A stretch of 42,156 nt of DNA, from the NCBI GenBank assembly GCA_902478645.1, contig CABSLV010000019.1, forward strand, positions 1-42,156, in the 5' to 3' direction. The notes under the pieces were generated by a model that was not told the DNA's origin, ran no database searches, and saw only the letters and a program-made list of their open reading frames with translations. Below are positions 34,578 to 41,320 of this stretch, one piece after another; the stretch's first letter is position 1; each line of letters starts with the position of its first letter. The position numbers and the translations under genes are program-made. The DNA comes from an uncultured Flavobacteriales bacterium. Its GTDB lineage: Bacteria > Bacteroidota > Bacteroidia > Flavobacteriales > UBA1820.

Positions 34578-35308
34578 CCCTCGTAGCTCACCGCCGCATC
34601 GCGAGAGATGAAAAAATGAATACCCCGCGAACACTCGTTCCATCGATCCTCGTCGAAGTCATCCACACAGACAGTCTCTCCGACGCGGTAGATGAAGTCG
34701 TTATCAAATTTCGACCGCACCTCTTTTACCTCCGAAGGCGACCCGTCCTCCTCCTGAATCTCCAGCACCTTCGCTTTGGAGCAACGGCACTTCAGCGTCG
34801 TAGCGGACGAGCGCTTCGCATCCGCCGGAATGATCAGTTTTACGATCTTGCCGCCTGCTTTTTTATACCCGATGAACGCCCCGTCAGGGCACTGGGGAAA
34901 AAACATAGCTGTAGTGTGACCCGCTTTGACGTTGTACAGGTCAGCTTTGCGCAGGACAGCGCCGCGCAGGTCAGCATCGCGCAGGTCAGCTTTGCGCAGG
35001 ACAGCGCCGCGCAGGTCAGCATCGCGCAGGTCAGCGTCGGACAGGACAGCGCCGCGCAGGTCAGCATCGCGCAGGTCAGCGTCGGACAGGTCAGCGAAGC
35101 GCAGGTCAGCGTCGGACAGGTCAGCGAAGCGCAGGTATGCACCGGACAGGTCAGCGAAGCGCAGGTATGCACCGGACAGGTCAGCATCGCGCAGTGGTAC
35201 TTTATTTTTTACCGCTGTTTCTACCGTCTTTTTCACGCTGTTTTCCTCGCACGTGTGCTCGTACAGCACATCTCCGGAGGTGGATTTGATTTGGATGGTG
35301 GTTTTCAT
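34574..35308 (-). CDS. Pentapeptide-repeat protein with C-terminal DUF5758
   Basis: A 244-residue protein. The N-terminus is short and non-repetitive (TTIQIKSTSGDVLYEHTCEENS). About 16 successive pentapeptides of the A(D/N)LxX type follow, such as ADLRD, AVLRK and ADLSG, likely a right-handed quadrilateral beta-helix. The C-terminal half matches DUF5758, with a C-S-R-G-I-H-F-F-I segment near the end (NECSRGIHFFISRDAA). This arrangement is common in phages. The ATG at 35308 overlaps the stop of the upstream gene. The repeat region is unusually uniform at DNA level. Confidence 0.85.
   Translation of the reverse strand: MKTTIQIKSTSGDVLYEHTCEENSVKKTVETAVKNKVPLRDADLSGAYLRFADLSGAYLRFADLSDADLRFADLSDADLRDADLRGAVLSDADLRDADLRGAVLRKADLRDADLRGAVLRKADLYNVKAGHTTAMFFPQCPDGAFIGYKKAGGKIVKLIIPADAKRSSATTLKCRCSKAKVLEIQEEDGSPSEVKEVRSKFDNDFIYRVGETVCVDDFDEDRWNECSRGIHFFISRDAAVSYEG
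34938..35192. repeat. 15-bp based direct repeats coding for pentapeptides
   Basis: Units such as caggtcagcgtcgga (15 bp) and larger 30-45 bp combinations recur nearly identically over about 255 bases. The uniformity points to recent expansion, in keeping with the pentapeptide-encoding region of the gene on the - strand. Confidence 0.8.
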
Positions 35309-35604
35309 TTTATCTTTGATTTTACTTTGTCGAGCAGCCTGAATAGTGCAGGATTGAATTTTTCTCCCGCATTGAATGATTTCAACGCGCATATCACAGT
35401 CGAATGATCCCTGTTTATCAAGTCTCCGATGGATCCGATGTTCATCCCCTCTTCGTTGCAGAGCAGGCAGAATATTTTGCGAAACAAGACCAATGGATAC
35501 CTCCTGCTTCGGCACCCGAGGTCATCCAATGTGTACCCGGACACCTGGAATATCGCCTCGAGGATGGGGGTGTAGATCATTTTCATTCCTGTTTCTGTTT
35601 TCAT
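35305..35604 (-). CDS. DnaA domain IV-like DNA-binding protein (free-standing)
   Basis: A 99-residue protein equivalent only to the C-terminal DNA-binding domain of DnaA. The signature is GDLINRDHSTVICALKSF, corresponding to the DnaA-box-recognising GxxxxRDHSTV motif. There is no AAA+ domain. It may bind DnaA boxes at a phage origin, or interfere with host DnaA. It overlaps the pentapeptide gene by 4 nt and follows the DUF4406 gene. Confidence 0.8.
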   Translation of the reverse strand: MKTETGMKMIYTPILEAIFQVSGYTLDDLGCRSRRYPLVLFRKIFCLLCNEEGMNIGSIGDLINRDHSTVICALKSFNAGEKFNPALFRLLDKVKSKIK

Positions 35605-35617
35605 AGTCGTATATGTT

Positions 35618-35953
35618 TTATTCTGTCATCACATCTCCTATCACCTCCAGGCCTATGGCCATAGCCACGATACGTTCTGTCCAAACCCCTTTCGATACCC
35701 ATCTACGCCAATGCTTTATGTAGTATATCCCTTGGCAGCTACACTCATTCCCAAGATCTACCTTCATATGCTCTCGGTGTGGAGCAAGGAAGTGTACCCC
35801 GTTTTTTAGGGGATTTATCGCCTCGTATCCACGATCTTTCAAGTGTTTTTCTGCCCTTGAAAAATCTTGGTATACATCCACAAACCTCCTGCCCGATATT
35901 GGTCCGCTTATGTACACCCGTTTCAATGCGTTTTTTTTGTCGCTCCCCATCAC
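35618..35953 (-). CDS. DUF4406 family protein (nucleoside deoxyribosyltransferase-like)
   Basis: A 111-residue protein with RVYISGPISG (the family signature), a helix with FSRAEKHLKDRGYEAINPL, and CQGIYYIKHWRRWVSKGVWTERIVAMAIG, as in the DUF4406 phage proteins related to nucleoside 2-deoxyribosyltransferases. The catalytic Glu of true transferases appears replaced or shifted. It overlaps the upstream gene by 4 nt. Confidence 0.86.
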   Translation of the reverse strand: MMGSDKKNALKRVYISGPISGRRFVDVYQDFSRAEKHLKDRGYEAINPLKNGVHFLAPHREHMKVDLGNECSCQGIYYIKHWRRWVSKGVWTERIVAMAIGLEVIGDVMTE

Positions 35954-36387
35954 TTTCCTATTTTTTGATTATGTCTCCGAAACATCTTCACGTATTTATT
36001 CACCGATTCTGCCAGATCATACTCATCCATCCATCTACGGATGATATCCGTCTGCCTGTATCGGGATCTTCGGTGCAGATAGTAGTTCAGAAAAGCGTTT
36101 TGATAGTCTGCCTCTATAACAGCCTTCACATACGGATATCTGGCTGTGTTTACACGCAGCACACCGGGGATTCTTTTCTCACACAGTACGACCGATATGT
36201 CCATCGGGCTCAGCCTCACCGCCTGTCCCACCAGCTGCATCAGCCAGTGATGGGCGTTCAGGGATAGGAGGGATACCACAATCCCATCCGCGTATATGTT
36301 TTTTTTTGAAAACTCCTTTTTCAGGTAGTTGAAATAGGGCTGTCCTACATCCAGCTGCACCCATTCACGATCGCTGTTTTTTTTCAT
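35950..36387 (-). CDS. Hypothetical prophage protein
   Basis: A 145-residue protein without a known family. It is basic at the C-terminus (NYYLHRRSRYRQTDIIRRWMDEYD and KMFRRHNQKIGK), so it may bind nucleic acid. It lies between the DnaC-type loader gene and the DUF4406 gene, and overlaps each by 4 nt. Confidence 0.65.
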   Translation of the reverse strand: MKKNSDREWVQLDVGQPYFNYLKKEFSKKNIYADGIVVSLLSLNAHHWLMQLVGQAVRLSPMDISVVLCEKRIPGVLRVNTARYPYVKAVIEADYQNAFLNYYLHRRSRYRQTDIIRRWMDEYDLAESVNKYVKMFRRHNQKIGK

Positions 36388-36968
36388 TTCCGGTAACTTT
36401 TATGCGTGAATGCTATTATGTCGCACATTTCTGTTACTCTTTCCTCGATTCTTGGTCCATATACCTCTCCGATAGATTTTTTTGTCAGGTTCGACGTGAT
36501 CACCGTCATCAGCTTTCTGTCGTATCGCTCGTATAGCATCTCTACCAGCGGCGAGACTACGTTGCCATAGGTACGTATCTCGGCAGGTTCCACACCCAGG
36601 TCGTCAATCATCAACATCGGGCACACTTTCCACCGTTCATATTCTCCTTTTTGTTCGGTATACGCATGTGTTATTTTCAAAGCGTTTACCCGTATCATCT
36701 GCGGAACATTCGGTATTATGTTCGGGCTTTCCTGCGGGTTAAGCAGTGTATTGATCACATCCCGTGCGCTCTCAGCCAGGGTCGTTTTTCCGTTTCCGCA
36801 TGTCCCGCACAGCAGTACTCCCGGCTTGGCGCGTTGGTTTGTCAGCCATCCAGCCATCCCTTTTATTTTCTTCCGTGTTTCGACATCTTCAACGAAGGAA
36901 TACCCGCTCCTGTCTACATTAGCCGCATAGGCTATTTTCAGCATCTCGTACATGTCGTTATCCGTCAT
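36384..36968 (-). CDS. DnaC-like helicase loader (AAA+ ATPase)
   Basis: A 194-residue ATPase with Walker A GTCGNGKTTL (Lys61) and Walker B MLMIDDLGVE. The start segment MTDNDMYEMLKIAYAANV is that of DnaC-type proteins in Bacteroidota phages, so the ATG at 36968 is preferred. An earlier ATG at 37067 would add 33 residues and overlap the upstream gene by 110 nt. It should load the host DnaB helicase at the phage origin with the neighbouring initiator. Confidence 0.82.
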   Translation of the reverse strand: MTDNDMYEMLKIAYAANVDRSGYSFVEDVETRKKIKGMAGWLTNQRAKPGVLLCGTCGNGKTTLAESARDVINTLLNPQESPNIIPNVPQMIRVNALKITHAYTEQKGEYERWKVCPMLMIDDLGVEPAEIRTYGNVVSPLVEMLYERYDRKLMTVITSNLTKKSIGEVYGPRIEERVTEMCDIIAFTHKSYRK

Positions 36969-37614
36969 CGAGAAATGATAGCGAGTCTTTATACTCACTT
37001 TCCGGGCAGACAACAGCAGGTATTTCCTTTTGAAAGCCTCTACCGGGTTTTGTTGTTGGTTGTTCATTTTCTTTCATGTTGCGCCATATCCAGTTGCGGA
37101 TCGTGGCATTGTGGTTCGCGTATGTCTTTCCTGTTCTTTTCTGGTATTCGCTCAATTGCAGGATAAAGTTTTCGGCTGTCGGCCGGTCGTAATCCCTGCA
37201 CAGTCTCTCGTATTCTTTCGGTGTCAGGTATACCCCTGGCGCATACTCCTTCTTTTTGTCTTCCGCTTCTTTCGTTTTTTTCGGAGCGGATATCCGGGGA
37301 GATGGCTCCTTTTCCTCTTTTTTCGAGAGACCCTCGAGTATTTCTATTTGTGTTCGTACAAATTGGTTTTTCCCTTTGCTTATCCGCAGAAAGCCCCAAT
37401 CGTCCAAATCATTCAAGTATTGGTAATAAGTGTTTCGAAATCCTATCCGTACTACTTTCATCACCTCCCGTGCTTCTATCGTGAACGCCTCCCTTGGACT
37501 GTTCTCGGCCATCGCACACAGATAGGCATACAGCGCCAAATGTTCCGCTCGCACCGATTTTTTCCCAGCTGCCCATTGGCAGAACCTCATGATCTTCTCC
37601 GCCGTTTTCGACAT
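36958..37614 (-). CDS. Phage replication initiation protein (DnaD/replisome-organiser-like)
   Basis: A 218-residue protein with an N-terminal winged-helix region (AEHLALYAYLCAMAENSPREAFTIEAREVMKVVRIG) and a C-terminal basic helix of the type seen in phage DnaD-like initiators (ENFILQLSEYQKRTGKTYANHNATIRNWIWRNM). A Lys/Pro-rich linker joins them. By position, directly upstream of the DnaC-type loader, it is likely the origin-binding protein. Confidence 0.72.
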   Translation of the reverse strand: MSKTAEKIMRFCQWAAGKKSVRAEHLALYAYLCAMAENSPREAFTIEAREVMKVVRIGFRNTYYQYLNDLDDWGFLRISKGKNQFVRTQIEILEGLSKKEEKEPSPRISAPKKTKEAEDKKKEYAPGVYLTPKEYERLCRDYDRPTAENFILQLSEYQKRTGKTYANHNATIRNWIWRNMKENEQPTTKPGRGFQKEIPAVVCPESEYKDSLSFLDDG

Positions 37615-37616
37615 CG

Positions 37617-37958
37617 TTATATCCTTTTTGCCGCCTCTTTTTTGTAGTTCATGATGTCTTTACGGCTGTAAAGTCTTCTTCCGCTTATCAGGTGGACGGT
37701 TATTTTTCCCCGTTTGGCCAGTGCGCTAACCGTCGGAATGCTCACCGACAGCAGTCGCGCCACCTCCTTCTGCGAGAGGAACGGTTCCATTTTCTCCGCA
37801 TAGCGTTCCAGTGCTTCGTTGGCTGCCCTTTCCGACAGCTCTTTCAGTACCGACTCCGGCACCACGCATAGTTTGTCTCCCGCCTCGCGCATCGCCGATA
37901 CATCCGCCGAAGTGATCATCAGCATCACACTACCGTCCGACAATTCCCTCGCTTCCAT
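37617..37958 (-). CDS. Helix-turn-helix (excisionase-type, HTH_17) protein
   Basis: A 113-residue protein. Its C-terminal 55 residues match a MerR-like excisionase domain: FLSQKEVARLLSVSIPTVSALAKRGKITVHLISGRRLYSRKDI. The N-terminal half is helical. It could be an excisionase or a transcription factor for the early operon. It lies 2 nt upstream of the initiator gene. Confidence 0.8.
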   Translation of the reverse strand: MEARELSDGSVMLMITSADVSAMREAGDKLCVVPESVLKELSERAANEALERYAEKMEPFLSQKEVARLLSVSIPTVSALAKRGKITVHLISGRRLYSRKDIMNYKKEAAKRI

Positions 37959-37961
37959 CTT

Positions 37962-38531
37962 TTATCTGTTTTTTCTTGTCTCATCGAATATTCCCCATCT
38001 CGTCGCCCAGCGGACAAAATCCGCCTCGCTCGATACCCCCGCCTTTTCATAGGCATTGCTCATGTGTTTTTTCACGGTGAAAGGCGATATATACAACCTT
38101 TCGGCTACTTCCTCTGCATTCAATCCATCCATAGCCACCAGTCTCATCACTTCCCGTTCTCGCTCCGACAGCGGGTTTTCCGCCTCCGGGCAGCATATCA
38201 CCCCCTCGGATCGGCATTCGCCCCGCAGCGGGCAGCTCACGTACTCGAAGTGTACCTTTCTTGTGGCTTCCAAGTCCAGTACAGGGTCTATCCGTCCGAA
38301 GTTGCATTTCACAAAGCGTCTCACCATCCTGAACTCATAGTTCCACGCCTCGTTCCGAAGACCCTCGTATTCCTTCTCCAATCTGTCCAGGGCCTTCGGA
38401 TACCTCTCTTTCAGTAGTCGCAACACGTCTTTTATGATCCACCGGTCGCCTTTTTCCAGCACCTTCGGCATATCATTCCCCACGCGGTACAGCACGTTTT
38501 CCCCTTCCTGGAAGAACTCTATTCCATTCAT
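37962..38531 (-). CDS. LuxR-type HTH regulator with cysteine-rich linker
   Basis: A 189-residue protein. The C-terminal domain is a standard LuxR/GerE HTH (PLSEREREVMRLVAMDGLNAEEVAERLYISPFTVKKHMSNAYEKAG). Before it is a Cys cluster (Cys at the CPLRGEC and VICCP segments) that could bind a metal or [Fe-S] cluster. The type is recurrent in Bacteroidota mobile elements. It may control early or late phage genes. Confidence 0.85.
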   Translation of the reverse strand: MNGIEFFQEGENVLYRVGNDMPKVLEKGDRWIIKDVLRLLKERYPKALDRLEKEYEGLRNEAWNYEFRMVRRFVKCNFGRIDPVLDLEATRKVHFEYVSCPLRGECRSEGVICCPEAENPLSEREREVMRLVAMDGLNAEEVAERLYISPFTVKKHMSNAYEKAGVSSEADFVRWATRWGIFDETRKNR

Positions 38532-38764
38532 TTCCCTTCCCGGCTTTCTCTATGTATCTCGATGATACTGTTTACCATAGCTACACGCTTGTTTGGCACT
38601 CCTCTTTTCAGCCAGTTGTATACTGACGGATTTCTCACCTGGCATTTCTTCGCCAGTATCTCTACCAGTTCCATTCTCGGCGATACCAGTTTTTTTTCCG
38701 GCAGCGACAGGTAGTACTCCTTTAACTGTAATTTTTCGGAAATAGATCTCATATCTTTTTTCAT
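38528..38764 (-). CDS. Small HTH-like prophage protein
   Basis: A 78-residue protein with a putative DNA-binding segment (VEILAKKCQVRNPSVYNWLKRGVPNKR), resembling a Cro-type or prophage regulator. It is the first gene of the early operon, divergent from the XRE repressor, so it could act as a Cro-like partner. It overlaps the LuxR-type gene by 4 nt. Confidence 0.65.
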   Translation of the reverse strand: MKKDMRSISEKLQLKEYYLSLPEKKLVSPRMELVEILAKKCQVRNPSVYNWLKRGVPNKRVAMVNSIIEIHRESREGK

Positions 38765-38818
38765 TTGACCGTTTTTTGATATTTTTGAAATGTGTTAGTC
38801 CTTTAGTAAGTAACAGCA

Positions 38819-38850
38819 CAAATATACACTCATGTTTAAATCAAATGCAA
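38819..38850 (-). promoter_or_regulatory. Early promoter of the prophage - strand operon
   Basis: TTG (38848-38850) is followed after 21 nt by a perfect TATATTTG (38819-38826) on the - strand. The first gene starts 54 nt downstream. It falls between the divergent repressor and early operon. Confidence 0.5.
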
Positions 38851-38870
38851 CATTTTGATTGAAAAATGAA

Positions 38871-38883
38871 TGTGTTTAACACA
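38871..38883. promoter_or_regulatory. Possible repressor operator
   Basis: A 13-bp palindrome TGTGTT-t-AACACA. A half-site tgtgtta is at 38791-38797, on the other side of the early promoter. Palindromes flanking a divergent phage promoter are the usual place for an XRE repressor. Confidence 0.4.
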
Positions 38884-38895
38884 ACTTTTTGCTAT

Positions 38896-39435
38896 ATGCT
38901 TGAAAATAAAAAGGATATAAAAAAAAGATTGAAGCAGGCAAGGCTTAAATTTGGTCTTTCCTCTACTGCTTTCGCAAAAAAGGCCGGGATCAATCCGAAC
39001 AATTATTCTTCAATTGAGAGTGGAGACCGCACGATCGGTCTTCGTCTTTTGAGGGAAATTTCACAGGCGCATGGCGTCAGGATAGAATGGCTCACCACCG
39101 GCGAAGGCCCCATGATGCAGGGCGACATTGACGCCAGTGGCAACCAGGGCGTCATCGGCAACGTGGGTGGGGCGGGCAATACCGCCCACATGACCGTAAA
39201 CGCATACGGCTATCAAAAAATTATTCACCCCGACGGACGCATCGAACTAATACCCTACCAACCCGGCGAGCAGGGGCATCCAATGCCCGTGGAGCAGATC
39301 ATCGGCGAATACAACACCCTACAACTGGAGAAAGTATCCTGGGAAAACGAGAGAAAACGCTTGAACACCCTGCTCGATAGTTATCAGAAATTGGTCGCTT
39401 CGCTGCAAGGTGGAAGTTCTGTTATGAAAAAATAA
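38896..39435 (+). CDS. XRE-family repressor (CI-like)
   Basis: A 179-residue protein. The HTH is at residues about 10 to 60 (KQARLKFGLSSTAFAKKAGINPNNYSSIESG). The middle contains a Gly-rich segment (NQGVIGNVGGAGNTAHMTVN), common in Bacteroidota phage repressors, and the C-terminus a helical QLEKVSWENERKRLNTLLDSYQK. The ATG at 38896 is preferred to one at 38866, because the latter would place the operator-like palindrome inside the reading frame. It is divergent from the early operon. Confidence 0.85.
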   Translation: MLENKKDIKKRLKQARLKFGLSSTAFAKKAGINPNNYSSIESGDRTIGLRLLREISQAHGVRIEWLTTGEGPMMQGDIDASGNQGVIGNVGGAGNTAHMTVNAYGYQKIIHPDGRIELIPYQPGEQGHPMPVEQIIGEYNTLQLEKVSWENERKRLNTLLDSYQKLVASLQGGSSVMKK

Positions 39436-39483
39436 TGTTTTTATTCTTGTCTTGTCAAGGCAATACTAACTTAAAAAACAGTT

Positions 39484-39813
39484 ATGGCCACCAAGAAGCA
39501 CCCCGTTACCGTTCGCGCAGCCGAGCGCACCCCCATCGCCGAAGATGCCCCGGACAATCCCTTTCGCGGCAAGCACATCGTCATCACAGGTGACATCGAC
39601 GGTTACGAACGCGACTATCTCCAGTCTCTCATCGCCGATCTCGGCGGGGATGCCTACCACGGTCCGAGTAAAAAGACCGACATGGCCATCATCGGTCATC
39701 GATTTGGGTCGAAAGCCGACAAGATAGAAGCCCTCATCGCCGGCGGCCAGTCCATCACCATTCTGGAAGAATACACCGTCATCAAACTTCTCAAATCACT
39801 AAAAAAAGAATAA
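39484..39813 (+). CDS. Single BRCT-domain protein
   Basis: A 109-residue protein with an N-terminal extension and one BRCT domain (FRGKHIVITGDIDGYERDYLQSLIADLGGDAYHGPSKKTDMAIIGHRFGSKADKIEAL). This is the fold that ends bacterial NAD-dependent DNA ligases, but no ligase domain is present. A role in binding DNA ends or phage replication proteins is a guess. It is transcribed in the same direction as the repressor, 48 nt after it. Confidence 0.85.
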   Translation: MATKKHPVTVRAAERTPIAEDAPDNPFRGKHIVITGDIDGYERDYLQSLIADLGGDAYHGPSKKTDMAIIGHRFGSKADKIEALIAGGQSITILEEYTVIKLLKSLKKE

Positions 39814-39817
39814 TCAC

Positions 39818-39825
39818 TATATTTG
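39818..39825 (+). promoter_or_regulatory. -7 promoter box upstream of a hairpin region
   Basis: TATATTTG is a perfect TAnnTTTG box in the gap after the BRCT gene. A TTTG -33 box at 19-21 nt is not seen. It could start a short RNA from about 39832. Confidence 0.4.
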
Positions 39826-39831
39826 CAAAAC

Positions 39832-39920
39832 CAAAAGTGCCCGTACGAGCCTGGTCGTCGTATCTGCACTATAAAAAGGGAATGAAAAAAATCCTGGTCG
39901 TAACGATCAGGATTCTTGTT
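39832..39920 (+). ncRNA. Possible short structured RNA or leader
   Basis: Two hairpins follow the -7 box. The first (39837 to about 39870) pairs agtgc/gcact and tacga/tcgta, with a 9-nt loop containing cctggtcg. The second (39891 to about 39915) is an 11-bp stem with one G-U pair and a 3-nt loop, followed by a weakly T-rich cttgttt. The 3' arm of the second (cgatcagg) can also pair with the loop of the first, which is the layout of an attenuator. Confidence 0.35.
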
Positions 39921-39959
39921 TATTATAACCGCTTATGGAGACAAACAATCATCAAATAG
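39882..39959 (+). CDS. Possible 25-residue hydrophobic peptide
   Basis: A short frame beginning ATGAAAAAAATCC, preceded by aaaaaggga, gives a peptide starting MKKILVVTIRILVYY with a basic C-terminus. It overlaps both the hairpin and the following small frame. It may be a leader peptide or a type I-like toxin; coding is unproven. Confidence 0.25.
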   Translation: MKKILVVTIRILVYYNRLWRQTIIK

Positions 39960-40057
39960 CCGATTATGACGCTGCGCTCGATGCCAAATTCGGCAAACAA
40001 GGCTCTCTCCAACGAGCCGAGGCAGAGCAGGCTGCCCGACGCCACTATAATATTTAG
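39935..40057 (+). pseudogene. Truncated HigA-like antitoxin N-terminus (40 codons)
   Basis: A 40-residue frame, METNNHQIADYDAALDAKFG followed by KQGSLQRAEAEQAARRHYNI. It corresponds to the start of HigA/XRE-type antitoxins of Bacteroidota (the pattern YDxxLDxxFGxxGSxxRxxAExxAxxxYxGQI), but it ends at a TAG before the HTH. No toxin gene is seen beside it. It may be a decayed toxin-antitoxin locus or a reduced peptide. Confidence 0.5.
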
Positions 40058-40080
40058 TTATAGTTAATATTCCCTTTCTC

Positions 40081-40425
40081 TTAGATAGTTGTTTTGCTCA
40101 AATAGTTTTCAAGGGCGGATTTTACTACTTTGTTGATGGAGATGCTGCGTTTTTGAGCGAGGGATGCCAGTCTCATGTGGACATCTGGAGATACCCGGAT
40201 ATTGAAGGAGCCGGTGTATTTTTTGCGGGGTTCTATTCCTTTTTTATGGCACAGGTCTACGTAGTCATCCACGGCTTGTCGGAAAGAGTTTTGTAGTTCG
40301 GCAACACTTTCTCCTTCGAAGTTGACAAGAGCGTTGATGCCTTCTATCTTTCCGTAGAACACGCCGTCTTCCTGGCTGTAGTTTACCGAACCGACGAATC
40401 CGTTATAGGTGATGGTATTGCTCAT
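40081..40425 (-). CDS. hicB: HicB-family antitoxin (no HicA seen)
   Basis: A 114-residue protein. The N-terminal half is the HicB degenerate RNase-H-like fold (FVGSVNYSQEDGVFYGKIEGINALVNFEGESVAELQNSFRQAVDDY). The C-terminus carries a ribbon-helix-helix-like segment (FNIRVSPDVHMRLASLAQKRSISINKVVKSALENYL) for DNA binding. A HicA mRNA interferase (about 60 residues) would be expected next to it, but none is visible on either side. Confidence 0.9.
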   Translation of the reverse strand: MSNTITYNGFVGSVNYSQEDGVFYGKIEGINALVNFEGESVAELQNSFRQAVDDYVDLCHKKGIEPRKKYTGSFNIRVSPDVHMRLASLAQKRSISINKVVKSALENYLSKTTI

Positions 40426-40465
40426 ATGTTTGTCTTTTTTGGGTCAGTTCAAGGATGTTTGTTGG

Positions 40466-40495
40466 CAAATGTAACTATTTTTTAGTTGCAGTCAA
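40466..40495 (-). promoter_or_regulatory. Promoter of the hicB gene
   Basis: TTG (40493-40495) followed after 19 nt by TACATTTG (40466-40473), a perfect -7 box, on the - strand; the start codon is 41 nt downstream. Confidence 0.6.
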
Positions 40496-40584
40496 GGCAA
40501 ATCGACAAAACGATTGGTTTTTCTTTCTTTTGTTTTTCTATAACTTTTTGTTATAGTAAGCCAGGGCCGTAAGACCCCGGTTTT

Positions 40585-40710
40585 TCATATCATCTCAATC
40601 AGCCCCGCCTGTTTGACCGCCTGAAAAGCCGTCGCCCAGTTTATCTCCACAGCCGGTGCCGAAGCATCCCGGCGGACATTATTCCGGATTTTTATCTCTT
40701 TTTCCATCAT
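40585..40710 (-). CDS. Small prophage protein (41 residues)
   Basis: A short frame starting ATGATG at 40710. The product begins MMEKEIKIRNNVRRDASAPA and ends TAFQAVKQAGLIEMI. It is 19 nt after the Rha-family gene on the same strand. There is no known family; its position and A-rich upstream sequence favour real translation. Confidence 0.45.
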   Translation of the reverse strand: MMEKEIKIRNNVRRDASAPAVEINWATAFQAVKQAGLIEMI

Positions 40711-40729
40711 TTTTTCTGTTTTTTTTAGT

Positions 40730-41320
40730 TCACAAAGCCCCCAGCGCCTCCAGCTCGCGGGTTATCTCCTCCTCGCGCATCGCGGTGAACACCCACCCGC
40801 GCGTCGGAGTACCCTCCACCGTCAGGTAGGGACACCACTTGCCCCCGAGGTTGCGCATCCGCTCCCGCAGATAGCGCGTATCGCCCAGCACGACGATCGC
40901 ACGCTCGTTGTACCGCGCGATCCGTACCTTCCGGTAGTCCGACATCCCCGCGGGGCGAAGCCCCCTCACGGAGGCTTCCAGCGCTCTCACGCGCTCTTCC
41001 AGGGCAGCGAAGGCTTCAGGAGCCAAGGTCTTTTGCCGCGCCAGCTCCAGCTCCTCCAGTCGGTCAATGATCTTCTCCCGCAGCAGCGCGTTGTACCCGC
41101 TGGCCAGGATGAGGCACCCCTTCCGGGTGAGCTGGTAACACGGCCTTTTCTCGCCTTTCGCATCCGTGTATTCAACCAATCCAAAATTGGATTGGTTAAC
41201 GCCTTGCTCTAAAAGTTCGCGAATATCGCGCATAATATGCATGTGCTTTTTGCCCGTAACCTGGGCAATGGCTACCGAGGACATCCAGCCCGCGGCAGCG
41301 GGGAGGACGTCAGTACTCAT
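40730..41320 (-). CDS. Rha-family phage regulatory protein
   Basis: A 196-residue protein with the pRha N-terminal domain (SSVAIAQVTGKKHMHIMRDIRELLEQGVNQSNFGLVEYTDAKGEKRPCYQLTRKGCLILASGYN) and a coiled-coil middle (REKIIDRLEELELARQ). The C-terminal half (YRKVRIARYNERAIVVLGDTRYLRERMRNLGGKW) is not the usual ANT domain; it may be a separate DNA-binding or recognition module. Rha proteins act as phage antirepressors or regulators. The start overlaps the upstream gene by 11 nt. Confidence 0.85.
   Translation of the reverse strand: MSTDVLPAAAGWMSSVAIAQVTGKKHMHIMRDIRELLEQGVNQSNFGLVEYTDAKGEKRPCYQLTRKGCLILASGYNALLREKIIDRLEELELARQKTLAPEAFAALEERVRALEASVRGLRPAGMSDYRKVRIARYNERAIVVLGDTRYLRERMRNLGGKWCPYLTVEGTPTRGWVFTAMREEEITRELEALGAL

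Noticed and set aside
34938..35192. CRISPR array
   Set aside because: Units are 15 bp without unique spacers and encode pentapeptides; there are no cas genes.
34926..35342. Arg/Ser-rich and Gln/Val/Ser-rich repeat proteins on the + strand
   Set aside because: They are produced by translating the pentapeptide-repeat DNA in the wrong strand and frame.
36968..37067. Earlier start of the DnaC-like gene at 37067
   Set aside because: It would overlap the initiator gene by 110 nt; the typical N-terminus of this family begins at 36968.
40561..40585. Terminator before the 41-residue gene end
   Set aside because: The possible stem ccaggg/ccccgg has a mismatch and a long loop; too weak to call.
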